The notes below the pieces were generated by a model. That model had not been told where the DNA came from. It made no database searches and worked only from the letters and a program-made list of their open reading frames with translations. From positions 248,001 to 312,000 of the forward strand of contig CAKUKI010000001.1 of assembly GCA_934662565.1 (NCBI GenBank): a stretch of 64,000 nt of DNA. The letters run 5' to 3'. The stretch is from an uncultured Elusimicrobiales bacterium (lineage in GTDB: Bacteria; Elusimicrobiota; Elusimicrobia; Elusimicrobiales; Elusimicrobiaceae). The position numbers and the translations under genes are program-made. Positions 34,043-44,413 of the stretch are shown piece after piece. Positions within the stretch are counted from its first letter, which is position 1; each line of letters opens with the position of its first letter.

Positions 34043-34126
34043 TTTCTTTTTCCTGTTCTAAATTAAGATATGTAAAATTTATTTACTTATAATATTTTAT
34101 GTATTTGTCGTCGGGAATTCAAAAAT

Positions 34127-34163
34127 AAAAAGTCCTATGTAAAAATTTTACATAGGACTTTTT
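34127..34163. terminator. Bidirectional terminator
   Basis: Perfect 18-base inverted repeat (34127-34144 with 34146-34163) with A- and T-runs at its ends. It serves the SIMPL-domain gene on the minus strand. Confidence 0.85.
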
Positions 34164-34184
34164 GAAATACGCTCCGACGGAGAA

Positions 34185-34874
34185 TTAATTTATCTGATAC
34201 ACAACCCCCACTTGCGCACGCACGGAAATTAGGCCCACAGCCAATGTGTTTTGCGCGCCCGAATCAGCCGCAAAAAGGTTCTGTCTGGCGTTTGCAAAGG
34301 TGCTAAAAGAAGCATTTTCTTCTTCCACCGTAAGCACTTTGCCCAACTTTACACCGGCTTCCTGTGCCATAATTTCGGCTTTTTCGCGCGCTTTTTGAAC
34401 GGCTTGGCGCAGCGCATTTTGGCGGTATTTTGCCTCTTGGGAAGAATAAAACTCCACACTTTCTATTTGGTTGGCTCCGTTTTGCAGTAAACCGTATAAA
34501 ATTTTATCATACTGGGTTAAATCTTCCAGCGTGACGGATAATGTTTGGTTTAACAGGTAGAGCGTTTGGAGTTTCTTGGGCGTATTTTCAGCGGGATATT
34601 GCGGATAGACGGACACATTTTGCGTTTGCAAATTTTTCTCTTTGATGTTCCATTGGCGGCAAAACTGCAAAATTTGTGCCGTAGTTTTCTGTAAGGTTTC
34701 GGCCCCTTGTTTTAAGTTAGCATTTTGGGCAGATACGCCGACGGTAATGGTGACCCGGTTGGGCGGCACTTGCACTTCGGCCGCGGCTTGCACGCGCAAC
34801 GTGCGCGCCTGCGCGCCGAACACGCACGGAGCCGCCAATAAAACGGCGGCAAAAACGGCAAAATATTTTTTCAT
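34185..34874 (-). CDS. SIMPL-domain (DUF541) periplasmic protein
   Basis: 229 residues from the start MKKYFAVFAAVLLAAP, which has a GAGGGGG ribosome site; the frame extends upstream to 35027 without one. Signal peptide 1-21. The SIMPL/DUF541 pattern is clear: LRVQAAAEVQVPPNRVTITVGVSAQNA, NLQTQNVSVYPQY, YLLNQTLSVTLEDL and ALRQAVQKAREKAEIMAQEAGVKLGKVLTVEE. The family (YggE/BP26) is periplasmic or outer-membrane linked; proposed roles include stress resistance, and none is firm. Confidence 0.92.
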   Translation of the reverse strand: MKKYFAVFAAVLLAAPCVFGAQARTLRVQAAAEVQVPPNRVTITVGVSAQNANLKQGAETLQKTTAQILQFCRQWNIKEKNLQTQNVSVYPQYPAENTPKKLQTLYLLNQTLSVTLEDLTQYDKILYGLLQNGANQIESVEFYSSQEAKYRQNALRQAVQKAREKAEIMAQEAGVKLGKVLTVEEENASFSTFANARQNLFAADSGAQNTLAVGLISVRAQVGVVYQIN

Positions 34875-34897
34875 AAAAACCCCCTCTTGTTTTTTGT

Positions 34898-34906
34898 ATT
34901 GTAGCA
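34898..34906 (-). promoter_or_regulatory. Extended -10 promoter of the SIMPL gene
   Basis: Minus-strand TGC-TACAAT, 24 bases before the ATG. Confidence 0.55.
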
Positions 34907-35035
34907 AATTATGCGTACCATAAACGCCGGAAAAATAGTTTACATTTTTAGGTTGTAGGCGCCTCCCCGCCGACAGCTTTCCATACGGCAAACTTTTTAG
35001 CGGTTTTTGGCCTAAACTTTGCGGCACGCATACAC

Positions 35036-35064
35036 AAAAAAAGGCGAGCCCTTACGGGCCCGCC
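35036..35064 (-). terminator. GAPDH terminator
   Basis: Stem GGCGGGCCC/GGGCTCGCC (one mismatch), loop of four, then seven T on the minus strand. Confidence 0.92.
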
Positions 35065-35083
35065 TTTATGCGGCTAAATCAAC

Positions 35084-36178
<1,095 letters not shown>

Positions 36179-37609
36179 TTAGGCTTTTTCACTGTTTACG
36201 CTGGGCGTGTTTTCCCACGCATGCGCCCCGCGCACCTCCGGCACCAGCGCCGGGTTAAACTGCGGGTTTTGGATGCCTTTGGCTTTTTGGGCACGGTAAT
36301 CGGCCAGTACGGCACACACTTGTTTACGCAACATTAAAATTGCCGTAATGTTAAGCAGTGCCATAAAAGTCATAAACAAATCGGCCAAATTCCACACCAG
36401 TTTCAGCTGGGCGACGGAGCCCAAAAACACCATACCCGCAACCAAGGTTCTAAATAACGCCATTACGCGGCGGCTATGCGTTAAATACTGCACGTTGGCC
36501 TGCCCGTAATAATAGTTGCCAATAATAGAGGTAAACGCAAACAAAAGAACACTAACAGAAATAAACCCGTTGCTAAACGCACCGCCCAAGGTTTGCCCCA
36601 AGGCCTGCTGGGTAAGCGTAATGCCTTCCCCCGCTAGGGCCGTATAATCGGCAGACAGCACAATTAGCGCCGTGCAACTGCAAATCACCAGCGTATCCAC
36701 AAACACGCTAAACGCCTGCACATAACCTTGGCGCACAGGGTGCGCGATATTGGCCGTAGCTGCCGCATTGGGGGCGGAGCCCATACCGGCTTCGTTGGAA
36801 AACAACCCGCGGCGCGCGCCCGTCATCACCGTTGCGCCCAAGGTTCCCCCCGCCACATTCTGCCAAGAGAACGCATCCGTAAAAATAAGTTGGAAAATGG
36901 CCGGTATTTTTTCAAAATTACACGCAAGCACTACTAACGTGACGGCAATATAGCCCAGTGCAAAAACAGGTACAATCACCGCGGAAAATTTAGCCACGCG
37001 GCGCAAACCGCCAAAAATAATGGCACACGTCAAAAAGGCCAGCACCCCGCCGGTGACGGCCGGAGAAACCTGAAAAGAGGTTTGCAAAGATTGCGCAATC
37101 GTATTAGCCTGTACGGAGTTAAACACAAATGCAAACGTAAGCGTAATGATGACGGAAAACGTCACGCCCATCCACGGTTTACCCAAAGCGTCTTTCATAT
37201 AAAACGCCGGGCCGCCGATAAAATGCGCGCCTTTTTTTACTTTATACACTTGCGCCAAGGTACTTTCCGCAAATGCGGAAGCCGCGCCGATAACGGCAAT
37301 CAGCCACATCCAAAAAATAGCCCCCGGCCCGCCCACCGTAATGGCAATAGCCACACCGGCGATATTGCCGGTCCCCACGCGCGAGGCCGTGCTGATAGCA
37401 AATGCCTGAAAAGACGAAATACTCCCTTTTTGTTTGGAATATCCGGCCCGTTCTGTAATCAGTTTCCAAAATTCTTTGGGGCGGGCGAACTGCACGCCGC
37501 GCAAGGCCAGTGTAAAATACGTTCCGCAAAAGACCAGTGCGGCCATCAAAACATATCCTAAAAAACGGTCGTTAATTAAGGATATGTACTCAATTAATTT
37601 CTCTGTCAT
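36179..37609 (-). CDS. Alanine/glycine:cation symporter (AGCS family)
   Basis: 476-residue inner-membrane sodium-coupled amino-acid importer with about 11 helices. The family mark is present: SFQAFAISTASRVGTGNIAGVAIAI, GPGAIFWMWLIAVIGAASAFAESTLAQVYK, GARRGLFSNEAGMGSAPNAAATA and QGYVQAFSVFVDTLVICSCTALIVL. Likely substrates are alanine, glycine or serine (family knowledge). The ATG has an AAGGAG ribosome site. Monocistronic as far as I can see. Confidence 0.95.
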   Translation of the reverse strand: MTEKLIEYISLINDRFLGYVLMAALVFCGTYFTLALRGVQFARPKEFWKLITERAGYSKQKGSISSFQAFAISTASRVGTGNIAGVAIAITVGGPGAIFWMWLIAVIGAASAFAESTLAQVYKVKKGAHFIGGPAFYMKDALGKPWMGVTFSVIITLTFAFVFNSVQANTIAQSLQTSFQVSPAVTGGVLAFLTCAIIFGGLRRVAKFSAVIVPVFALGYIAVTLVVLACNFEKIPAIFQLIFTDAFSWQNVAGGTLGATVMTGARRGLFSNEAGMGSAPNAAATANIAHPVRQGYVQAFSVFVDTLVICSCTALIVLSADYTALAGEGITLTQQALGQTLGGAFSNGFISVSVLLFAFTSIIGNYYYGQANVQYLTHSRRVMALFRTLVAGMVFLGSVAQLKLVWNLADLFMTFMALLNITAILMLRKQVCAVLADYRAQKAKGIQNPQFNPALVPEVRGAHAWENTPSVNSEKA

Positions 37610-37706
37610 GTATACTCCTTATTTTATTTGCGGGTACAAGATAAAATAGGCTTGTGTTTCTAAAAAACACATTCTGCAAGTATACATAATTTGAAAGCAC
37701 CGTGTG

Positions 37707-38219
37707 TTATTTTTTTGCGGAAAAATAATTTTTAATGCCTGTTTTCAAGTGGGAGAATAGGCTGTTTTCCGTGGTGCGGAATGAAAAATTTTTAAGCCCC
37801 AAAAAACTGCATAAAACCGTCAGCGCGGTCAGGAGCGCGCCCCCCGCATAAGGCGCATAGGTTTTATAAGCTAACGGCAACAGCGCGCGGAATGTTTCCA
37901 CCAGTAGCGGCAAAACCGCCAGCCCGATAAGCGCCGCCGCGCCGTACACCACCCAACATTTGATGTATTCTTGCCAATAATGCCCCTTGGTTTTGAAAAC
38001 AAAAAATTTGTATAAAAAGAACGCCTGCGTAATGGCAATAAAGTTGGAAAGCACATTCGCCCACATATAGGCAAATTTCAGTTTACCGTCCAGCCCCCAC
38101 ACCAAAGCCGCATACAGGCCGTAGCCAAACAATGTATTCCACGCACCCACCAAGGCATACGCGCCCAGTTGGCGGCCCGGGAACAGGCTTTTTACGCGGT
38201 TAATGAGTTTGTTTAACAT
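37707..38219 (-). CDS. GtrA-family membrane protein
   Basis: 170 residues with four membrane helices, typical GtrA. Seen: YALVGAWNTLFGYGLYAAL near the N-terminus and FIAITQAFFLYKFFVFKTKG in the middle. GtrA proteins are thought to move polyprenyl-linked sugars across the inner membrane. The start MLNKLIN overlaps the preceding reductase gene by 20 bases, which fits a last gene of the dideoxysugar operon and a role in using its product. Confidence 0.88.
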   Translation of the reverse strand: MLNKLINRVKSLFPGRQLGAYALVGAWNTLFGYGLYAALVWGLDGKLKFAYMWANVLSNFIAITQAFFLYKFFVFKTKGHYWQEYIKCWVVYGAAALIGLAVLPLLVETFRALLPLAYKTYAPYAGGALLTALTVLCSFLGLKNFSFRTTENSLFSHLKTGIKNYFSAKK

Positions 38220-39060
38220 AATCTTTCTGCCAAGCCAGCTGGCGGGAAATGCCTTCGTCCAACGGGGTAAATGCAAAGTTTTTTACTTCCGCCAGCAACC
38301 GCGCGTTGGAGGCGGTATATTCTTTATTGAGCCCCGTTTTGGCTATTTGTATTCCGCGCGTATGGCCGGTTAAGCGGGCCACTGTTTTTGCCAAAGCAGA
38401 AAGCGCCACTGGGCGGCCGGAAACCACATTATAATCGTGGTAGTGCGGTGTATTTTCTATAAACCACGCAATCAGGCGGGCGAGGTCGTCCACATACAAA
38501 TAATCAAACAGGCAATCTTGCCGGATAGTAATAGGCGCATCGGCTAATGCGCAGTCTATGGCGTCCCGGATAAATTTGGTTTTGGCGTCCGTCGGCCCAT
38601 AACAGCCAAAAATACGCAAGTTGTAAATGTTTTGGCTTTGGCGGGCCAGTTGGTTGAGCGTATATTTGGCAAGCCCGTACGGGTCCGCGGGAATATACTG
38701 CCCGATTTCTTCTTCCCGCACCAAGTGAATATCGCGGCGTTTATCGTACTCCGCGCCGGAACCGATATATAAAATTTTGCCAAAATGCGCCTGAGAGGCG
38801 GTTAAATTAAAAAATGCCTGCAACGTCAAAGCTAGCGTATTTTCCGGCTTATCTTGCGGATTATGGAGCGGAGAATTAAGCGCACAATGCAGTAAAACAT
38901 CAAACTGTTTTCCGGCCAAATAAGCGCGTACGGAAGCCAAATCGTTTACATTTAATTCCGCGCGGGAGGGTGCAAAAAAATCATACAAATTCCCCAGTAC
39001 GCGCAATACACTGCGGCCGATAAACCCCGTCCCGCCGGTTAATAATACGCGGGGCTTCAT
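38200..39060 (-). CDS. NAD(P)-dependent sugar reductase/epimerase of the dideoxyhexose operon
   Basis: 286-residue extended SDR protein. Seen: TGGTGFIG (8-15), the Ser of GSGAEYDKR, the catalytic YGLAK and DYLYVDDLARLI. In O-antigen clusters the gene after rfbH often encodes abequose or paratose synthase, which reduces CDP-4-keto-3,6-dideoxyglucose; that is the most likely job here, from position and fold. GDP-fucose synthase-like activity is an alternative. It overlaps both neighbours by a few bases (rfbH stop at 39057). Confidence 0.8.
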   Translation of the reverse strand: MKPRVLLTGGTGFIGRSVLRVLGNLYDFFAPSRAELNVNDLASVRAYLAGKQFDVLLHCALNSPLHNPQDKPENTLALTLQAFFNLTASQAHFGKILYIGSGAEYDKRRDIHLVREEEIGQYIPADPYGLAKYTLNQLARQSQNIYNLRIFGCYGPTDAKTKFIRDAIDCALADAPITIRQDCLFDYLYVDDLARLIAWFIENTPHYHDYNVVSGRPVALSALAKTVARLTGHTRGIQIAKTGLNKEYTASNARLLAEVKNFAFTPLDEGISRQLAWQKDYVKQTH

Positions 39061-40409
39061 GGCAGGGCTCCGGCAAAGCGGTGCAACAGGGCCACGGTTT
39101 TAGTGAGTTCCTTTTCCCCCAACCGTGGGAACGTGCCCACCCAAAAAGTGTGGTTCATAATAAATTCCGTATTGGGGAGCAAGGCAAAATCATGCTCGGT
39201 TAATTGGTTGGAATACTTTAGTTTTTCCCCCGCTATACGCACGGGATAGGCGTTGTCCGTCATCAGCGGCTGGCGCAAAAGGTTGCCCGCAAATAATTGG
39301 CGCGTGCCCACGCCGTTTTGTTCCAAATACTCCACCAGTTGTTGTTTGGTAAAGGGGGCGCCTTCCTTGACCGAAAGCAAAAACCCGAACCAAGACGGCT
39401 CCACCCCCGCGGCGGTTTGCGGTAAAATAAACAAGGGGGCCAAATCCGCCAGTTTTTCCGCCAGAAACGCGGCATTTTGGCGCCGTTTAGCCAAAAAAGC
39501 AGGCAATTTTTTAAGTTGGCTGACCCCTAACGCGGCTTGAAAATCGGTAATTTTCAAATTATATCCGGCATGGGAATAGGTATATTTATGGTCATAGCCG
39601 AAGGGCAATTTGCCCAGTTGGCGGCTAAAACGGTTTTTGCACGTGTTATCCACCCCCGGCTTACACCAACAATCCCGCCCCCAATCGCGCAAAGATAAAA
39701 TAATGCGCTGTAGCAGCGGGTCCCGCGTGGCCACGGCGCCGCCCTCGCCCATGGTAATATGGTGGGCCGGATAAAAACTAAACGTGCCGATATGCCCCAA
39801 CGTGCCCGCTTTTTGGCCGTTCCAAGTGGCGCCCAATGCGTCGCAGGAGTCCTCAATCAGCCAAAGATTATGTTTTTTGCAAAAAGCCAAAACGGCGGGC
39901 ATATCAAACATATTGCCCAACGTGTGCGCCAGAAAAACGGCTTTGGTTTTGGCAGATAACGCGCGCTCCAGCTGGGCCACATCTAAGTTATATGTCCCTA
40001 CATTTACATCAGCAAATACCGGAATTAAGCCGTTTTGCAAAATGGGGTTTACGGTAGTGGGAAATCCGGCCGCTACGGTAATTACTTCGTCCCCTTGTTG
40101 CAAGCGTTTTTCCCCCAGTTTGGGCGACGTAAGCGCCGTAAGTGCCAGCAAATTGGCCGACGAGCCGGAATTGGTAGTAGCCACAAAAGGCACGCCCAAA
40201 TAAGCGGCTAAATCTTCTTCAAACTTATCATTAAAACGCCCGGCGGTGAGCCACATATCCAAACTGGCATCCACCAGCATTTCCAAGTCTTCTTCGTCCA
40301 AACATTTGCCCGAAGCGGGAATGTAAGTTAAATCTTTCGGCTGAGCGTGAACGGCCTGAAAGTACGCCCGCGCGGCATTTTTAACAGCTTGTCTTAATTC
40401 TTTTTCCAT
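39057..40409 (-). CDS. rfbH: CDP-4-keto-6-deoxyglucose 3-dehydrase (E1)
   Basis: PMP- and [2Fe-2S]-dependent dehydrase that removes the C3 hydroxyl in 3,6-dideoxyhexose synthesis. 450 residues. Diagnostic: SFYPAHHITMGEGG (211-224), where His replaces the PLP-binding Lys of aminotransferases, and the iron-sulfur ligands C189-x57-C247-x1-C249-x7-C257, exactly the known E1 spacing. So this is not an aminotransferase. The start at 40409 (MEKELRQ) overlaps rfbG by 16 bases. Its electron donor, the E3 reductase, is not encoded in the window. Confidence 0.96.
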   Translation of the reverse strand: MEKELRQAVKNAARAYFQAVHAQPKDLTYIPASGKCLDEEDLEMLVDASLDMWLTAGRFNDKFEEDLAAYLGVPFVATTNSGSSANLLALTALTSPKLGEKRLQQGDEVITVAAGFPTTVNPILQNGLIPVFADVNVGTYNLDVAQLERALSAKTKAVFLAHTLGNMFDMPAVLAFCKKHNLWLIEDSCDALGATWNGQKAGTLGHIGTFSFYPAHHITMGEGGAVATRDPLLQRIILSLRDWGRDCWCKPGVDNTCKNRFSRQLGKLPFGYDHKYTYSHAGYNLKITDFQAALGVSQLKKLPAFLAKRRQNAAFLAEKLADLAPLFILPQTAAGVEPSWFGFLLSVKEGAPFTKQQLVEYLEQNGVGTRQLFAGNLLRQPLMTDNAYPVRIAGEKLKYSNQLTEHDFALLPNTEFIMNHTFWVGTFPRLGEKELTKTVALLHRFAGALP

Positions 40410-41464
40410 GGTAAACACTCTTGAAATTGTTGGATTTGCCGGACAGTAAAGTTTTTTACCTCGCTGCCGGCGGTATAAAATTGTTTGTACCACGCCACGG
40501 TTTCCCGCACGGCCGCGGCGGCGGAGTAAACCGGGCTCCACCCCAGCTGCGTGTGGGCTTTGGTGCTGTCTAACGTCAGCAAGGCGGCCTCGTGCGGGCC
40601 GTTATCCGGCTGAATTTTTACGCTTCCGCTCCCATAACACGCCACCGCCAAACGCGCCATTTCTTCCACCGTAAGCGGGTGGCGGTTATCCGGACCAAAG
40701 TTAAACGCCTGGGCAAATTTTTGGCCTTGCGTAAGAAGTTTTTCCCCCAGTAAAAGGTAGCCGCCCAACGGCTCTAACACAAACTGCCATGGGCGAAGCG
40801 CGTGCGGGCTGCGCAAAACAATCGGCGCGCCCGCGGCCAATGCGCGCATACAATCGGGCAGTAAACGGTCTGTGGCCCAATCCCCGCCGCCAATGACGTT
40901 TCCGGCGCGGGCGGTGGCTAATGCAAAGCTATTCTGTAAAAAACTGCGGCGGTACGAGGCGGATAAAATTTCCGAACACGCTTTAGAAGACGAGTACATA
41001 TCGTACCCGCCCAAGGGGTCTGTTTCTAGGTAAGGGCGGTGCGTTTCCGTATTTTCATAACATTTATCGGTCGTCACGTTTACTACCGCCCGCACAGACG
41101 GCGTTTGGCGGGCCGCCTCCAATACATTCAGCGTACCCATTACATTTACCGCGTACGTTTGAACAGGTTGCGTATAGGAAAGCCGCACCAAAGGCTGGGC
41201 CGCCAAATGAAAGACTATATCCGGCTCAAACGCCTTAAAAACGGCTTGCAAGCGGGGATAATCCAAAATATCGCCCAGTTCGTGGCGGGTGAGTTGCGGG
41301 GCCAAATCCAACACCTCAAACAAAGCGGGCTTTGTATTAGGCGGCAGGGCATAGCCGCACACTTGCGCCCCCTGCATAAGGAGCCACTGCGCAAGCCACG
41401 AGCCCTTAAAACCCGTGTGGCCTGTAATTAAAACGCGCAAAGAACGGTAGGAAAAATCCGCCAC
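40394..41464 (-). CDS. rfbG: CDP-glucose 4,6-dehydratase
   Basis: Converts CDP-D-glucose to CDP-4-keto-6-deoxyglucose, NAD-dependent extended SDR. 356 residues. Seen: VLITGHTGFKGSWLAQWL (typical of this dehydratase: TGHTGFKG), FHLAAQPLVRLSY, NVTTDKCYENTE and YSSSKACSE with the catalytic Tyr-x3-Lys. It lies between rfbF (3 bases upstream) and rfbH (overlapping), in pathway order. Confidence 0.95.
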   Translation of the reverse strand: MADFSYRSLRVLITGHTGFKGSWLAQWLLMQGAQVCGYALPPNTKPALFEVLDLAPQLTRHELGDILDYPRLQAVFKAFEPDIVFHLAAQPLVRLSYTQPVQTYAVNVMGTLNVLEAARQTPSVRAVVNVTTDKCYENTETHRPYLETDPLGGYDMYSSSKACSEILSASYRRSFLQNSFALATARAGNVIGGGDWATDRLLPDCMRALAAGAPIVLRSPHALRPWQFVLEPLGGYLLLGEKLLTQGQKFAQAFNFGPDNRHPLTVEEMARLAVACYGSGSVKIQPDNGPHEAALLTLDSTKAHTQLGWSPVYSAAAAVRETVAWYKQFYTAGSEVKNFTVRQIQQFQECLPWKKN

Positions 41465-41467
41465 GGG

Positions 41468-42259
41468 CTACTCCCAAATCTTCCACGGTGCGTTTTGCGC
41501 GCACCAAAGCGCGGTTAAGTCGTTCTTATCGCGCAAGGTGTCCATCGGGCGCCAAAAACCGGTGTGTTTATAGGCGTGCAGTTGCCCGCTTTGGGCCAAA
41601 CGGTTTAAGGGGCCTTGTTCAAAAATAACATTATCTCCGTCGGGGATAGCGTCAAACACTTCCGGCTGGCACACAAAAAAGCCGCCGTTAATCCAAGCGC
41701 CGTCCCCCAACGGTTTTTCGGTAAAATTGGAAATGTTATCCTGTCCGTCCAGTTGCACGGCCCCAAAGCGGCCCAGCGGCTTTACGGCCGTCATGGTGAC
41801 GGTTTTTCCGGCCGCGCGGTGGCAATCCACTAGCGCGGGGATGTTAATATCGGCCACGCCGTCCCCATAAGTAAGCATAAACGGATGATTGCCTACATAT
41901 TGGCGGGCTTTTTTAATGCGCGCGCCCGTTTGGGCCGTTTGGCCGGTATATAACAGGGTGACGGTCCACGGTTCGTGGCGGGTTTTATGCACCTCAACGC
42001 TGTTGTGTACCATATCCACGGTAATATCGGAATAGCGTTGGTAATAATTGACGAAATAATCTTTAATAATGTGGGATTTGTAGCCGGTCAGAATGACAAA
42101 ATCGTTAAATCCGTAAGCGGAGTAAATCTTCATAATATGCCACAAAACCGGATAGCCGCCTATTTCCACCATGGGTTTGGGTTTTAGGTCCGTTTCTTCC
42201 CCCAAGCGGGTACCCAAGCCGCCGGCTAAAATTAAAACTTTCATGGTTTGCTGGTTCAT
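41468..42259 (-). CDS. rfbF: Glucose-1-phosphate cytidylyltransferase
   Basis: Makes CDP-glucose from CTP and glucose-1-phosphate, the first step of the CDP-dideoxyhexose branch. 263 residues. Seen: LILAGGLGTRLGEETDLKPKPMVEIGG, PVLWHIMKIYSAYG, MLTYGDGVADIN and FEQGPLNRLAQSGQL. I keep the ATG at 42259, which has an AGGACGG ribosome site; the motif starts at the second Met. First gene of a five-gene operon with its own TTGACA promoter. Confidence 0.95.
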   Translation of the reverse strand: MNQQTMKVLILAGGLGTRLGEETDLKPKPMVEIGGYPVLWHIMKIYSAYGFNDFVILTGYKSHIIKDYFVNYYQRYSDITVDMVHNSVEVHKTRHEPWTVTLLYTGQTAQTGARIKKARQYVGNHPFMLTYGDGVADINIPALVDCHRAAGKTVTMTAVKPLGRFGAVQLDGQDNISNFTEKPLGDGAWINGGFFVCQPEVFDAIPDGDNVIFEQGPLNRLAQSGQLHAYKHTGFWRPMDTLRDKNDLTALWCAQNAPWKIWE

Positions 42260-42290
42260 ATATTTTCCGTCCTGCGCCGAGATATACTAT

Positions 42291-42318
42291 ATTTTACTGT
42301 TTTTGGAAGGTATGTCAA
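42291..42318 (-). promoter_or_regulatory. Promoter of the rfbFGH operon
   Basis: Minus-strand TTGACA (42313-42318), 16-base spacer, TAAAAT (42291-42296); lies just downstream of the rfbAB terminator. Confidence 0.75.
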
Positions 42319-42337
42319 ACCGAATATAAAATAAAAA

Positions 42338-42370
42338 TCCTCCGGCACCGGTTGGGCAGCTGCCGGAGGA
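42338..42370 (-). terminator. rfbAB terminator
   Basis: 10-bp perfect stem TCCTCCGGCA/TGCCGGAGGA (42338-42347 with 42361-42370) followed by TTTTTATTTTAT on the minus strand. Confidence 0.9.
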
Positions 42371-42388
42371 AAGTATATCGGGGCGGTA

Positions 42389-43408
42389 TCAGACCCCTTG
42401 GTTCAAATACCACAAAACCGTTTTTTTAATGCCGCTTTCAAAGTTTTCTTCGGCCTTCCACCCCAGTTGGGTTTCTAACTTGGTGGCATCTATGGCGTAG
42501 CGGCGGTCGTGTCCGGCGCGGTCTTTTACAAAGGTGATTAACTGCGCGTACGGCTTTCCGTTCGGCGCGGGTTTTAATTCGTCCAGCAACGCGCAAATGG
42601 TATGCACAATTTGCAAGTTGTTGCGCTCGTTGCGCCCGCCAATGTTATACGTTTCGCCCGCGCGGCCGTTTTGCCACACCATGCCAATGCCTTTACAATG
42701 GTCCAACACATACAGCCAATCCCGCACGTTTTGGCCGTCCCCGTAAATCGGGATAGGCTCGCCGGCCAAGGCTTTGCGGATAATGGTGGGAATCAGTTTT
42801 TCCGCGTGCTGTTTGGGGCCGTAATTGTTGGAGCAGTTGCTGGTGGTCACGTTCAGGCCGTATGTATGAAAATAGGCGCGCACCAGTAAATCACTAGAGG
42901 CTTTGCTGGAAGAGTAGGGCGAATTGGGCGCATACGGGGTGGTTTCCGTAAATAATCCGCTGGGGCCTAAAGAGCCGTACACTTCGTCGGTAGAAATATG
43001 GTGAAAGCGGCATTTTTCATAGCCGGCTTTAACCTCTCCGGGGGCGTTAAGCCAATGTTTGCGGGCGGCTTCCAACAAGGTAAAAGTGCCCTCTATATTG
43101 GTTTTGATAAACGGCAGCGGGCCGGTAATGGAATTATCCACATGGGATTCCGCCGCAAAGTGGATAACCCCGCGGATGTCGTACTTTTCAAACAAGCTAT
43201 TAACGAGCGCCGCATCACAAATATCCCCTTTTACAAAGGTGTAGCGGGGGTTGTGTTCACATTCTTTCAAATTGTCCAAATTTCCGGCGTAGGTCAGTTT
43301 ATCCAAGTTTACCACGTTGTATTGCGTAAAGGCTTCCAAAAAATAAGGCACAAAGTTGGAGCCTATAAATCCGGCCCCGCCGGTAATTAAAATAGTTTCG
43401 TTTTTCAT
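42389..43408 (-). CDS. rfbB: dTDP-glucose 4,6-dehydratase
   Basis: NAD-dependent SDR making dTDP-4-keto-6-deoxyglucose. 339 residues. Seen: ILITGGAGFIGSNFVPYF, FAAESHVDNSI, HISTDEVYGSLG and PYSSSKASSDLLVRAY with Tyr-x3-Lys, and NCSNNYGPKQHAEKLIP. It follows rfbA by one base. rmlC and rmlD, needed for rhamnose, are not in the window, so the final sugar is open (rhamnose, fucosamine-type or other). Confidence 0.97.
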   Translation of the reverse strand: MKNETILITGGAGFIGSNFVPYFLEAFTQYNVVNLDKLTYAGNLDNLKECEHNPRYTFVKGDICDAALVNSLFEKYDIRGVIHFAAESHVDNSITGPLPFIKTNIEGTFTLLEAARKHWLNAPGEVKAGYEKCRFHHISTDEVYGSLGPSGLFTETTPYAPNSPYSSSKASSDLLVRAYFHTYGLNVTTSNCSNNYGPKQHAEKLIPTIIRKALAGEPIPIYGDGQNVRDWLYVLDHCKGIGMVWQNGRAGETYNIGGRNERNNLQIVHTICALLDELKPAPNGKPYAQLITFVKDRAGHDRRYAIDATKLETQLGWKAEENFESGIKKTVLWYLNQGV

Positions 43409-43409
43409 A

Positions 43410-44294
43410 TTAAAAAAATCCGTTTTTGCTGTCTTGCGGAATGCCCAGCAGATACTGGCCGTATTCCGTATGCGGCATAGTTTTGCCGCGTGCTACCACC
43501 TGTTCCAGCGTAATCCAGCCGTTGCGGTAGGCTATGGCCTCCAAACAGGCTATTTTTAGCCCTTGGCGGCTTTCCAGTGCCTCAATAAACATAGAGGCTT
43601 TCAGCAAATCACTATGGGTGCCGGTATCCAGCCATGCCATACCGCGCCCTAATAGTTCCACATTCAGTTCCCCTTTTTTGAGGTAATGCTCGTTGACGGC
43701 GGTAATTTCCAGCTCTCCGCGGGCGGAGGGTTTAAGGTTTTTGGCAATATTCACTACGCGGTTATCATAAAAATACAACCCCGTGACGGCCCAGTTAGAT
43801 TTGGGGTTCTGGGGTTTTTCTTCTATGGAAAGTGCTTTTTGGGCGGAGTTAATTTCCACCACACCGTATTGGCGCGGGTCTTTAACGTGGTACGCAAACA
43901 CGGTGGCACCGCTTGTCAGCGCGGCACGCTTTTTTACCATGGCCGGCAAATCCCGCCCGTAAAAAATGTTATCCCCCAAAATAAGGCAGACGCTGTCTTG
44001 CCCGATAAAGTCCGCCCCCAATATAAACGCTTGGGCGAGGCCCTCCGGCTTGGGTTGCTCTACATATTGGAACTTCATTCCGTATATAGAACCGTCCCCC
44101 AGTAAATGCTTAAATGAGGGTAAATCTTTAGGAGTAGAAATAATCAGCACTTCCCGTATACCGGCCAACATTAGTACGGAAAGCGGATAATAAACCATAG
44201 GTTTATCATAAACAGGAATAAGCTGTTTAGATACGCCGAGCGTTGCCGGAAACAAGCGGCTGCCTGTTCCTCCGGCCAAAATAATCCCTTTCAT
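43410..44294 (-). CDS. rfbA: Glucose-1-phosphate thymidylyltransferase
   Basis: Makes dTDP-glucose from dTTP and glucose-1-phosphate. 294 residues, normal length. Seen: [31 protein letters not shown] (the usual GSGTRL reads GTGSRL), [37 protein letters not shown] and [20 protein letters not shown] ribosome site and an extended -10 precede it. First gene of the rfbAB transcript. Confidence 0.97.
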   Translation of the reverse strand: MKGIILAGGTGSRLFPATLGVSKQLIPVYDKPMVYYPLSVLMLAGIREVLIISTPKDLPSFKHLLGDGSIYGMKFQYVEQPKPEGLAQAFILGADFIGQDSVCLILGDNIFYGRDLPAMVKKRAALTSGATVFAYHVKDPRQYGVVEINSAQKALSIEEKPQNPKSNWAVTGLYFYDNRVVNIAKNLKPSARGELEITAVNEHYLKKGELNVELLGRGMAWLDTGTHSDLLKASMFIEALESRQGLKIACLEAIAYRNGWITLEQVVARGKTMPHTEYGQYLLGIPQDSKNGFF

Positions 44295-44325
44295 TTTTCC
44301 TCCGCCAAGAGAACAAATTTTTATT

Positions 44326-44334
44326 ATTCTAACA
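44326..44334 (-). promoter_or_regulatory. rfbAB promoter (extended -10)
   Basis: Minus-strand TG-T-TAGAAT, 31 bases before the rfbA start; no clear -35. Confidence 0.55.
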
Positions 44335-44413
44335 TATTTGGACCACCCTTCCGCGTTATTCCCCTTTTCTGCCTACCGCCACCGCAAAAACGCGCCGTGC
44401 TTAACCAAGCGCT

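Noticed and set aside
1825..34115. Shared 10-mer TTGTCGTCGG at 1825-1834 and near 34106
   Set aside because: No inverted repeat, different gene contexts and opposite relation to neighbours; likely chance.
39057..40409. Reading this DegT-like protein as a sugar aminotransferase
   Set aside because: The PLP Lys is replaced by His and the four iron-sulfur Cys have the exact E1 spacing, so it is a dehydrase.
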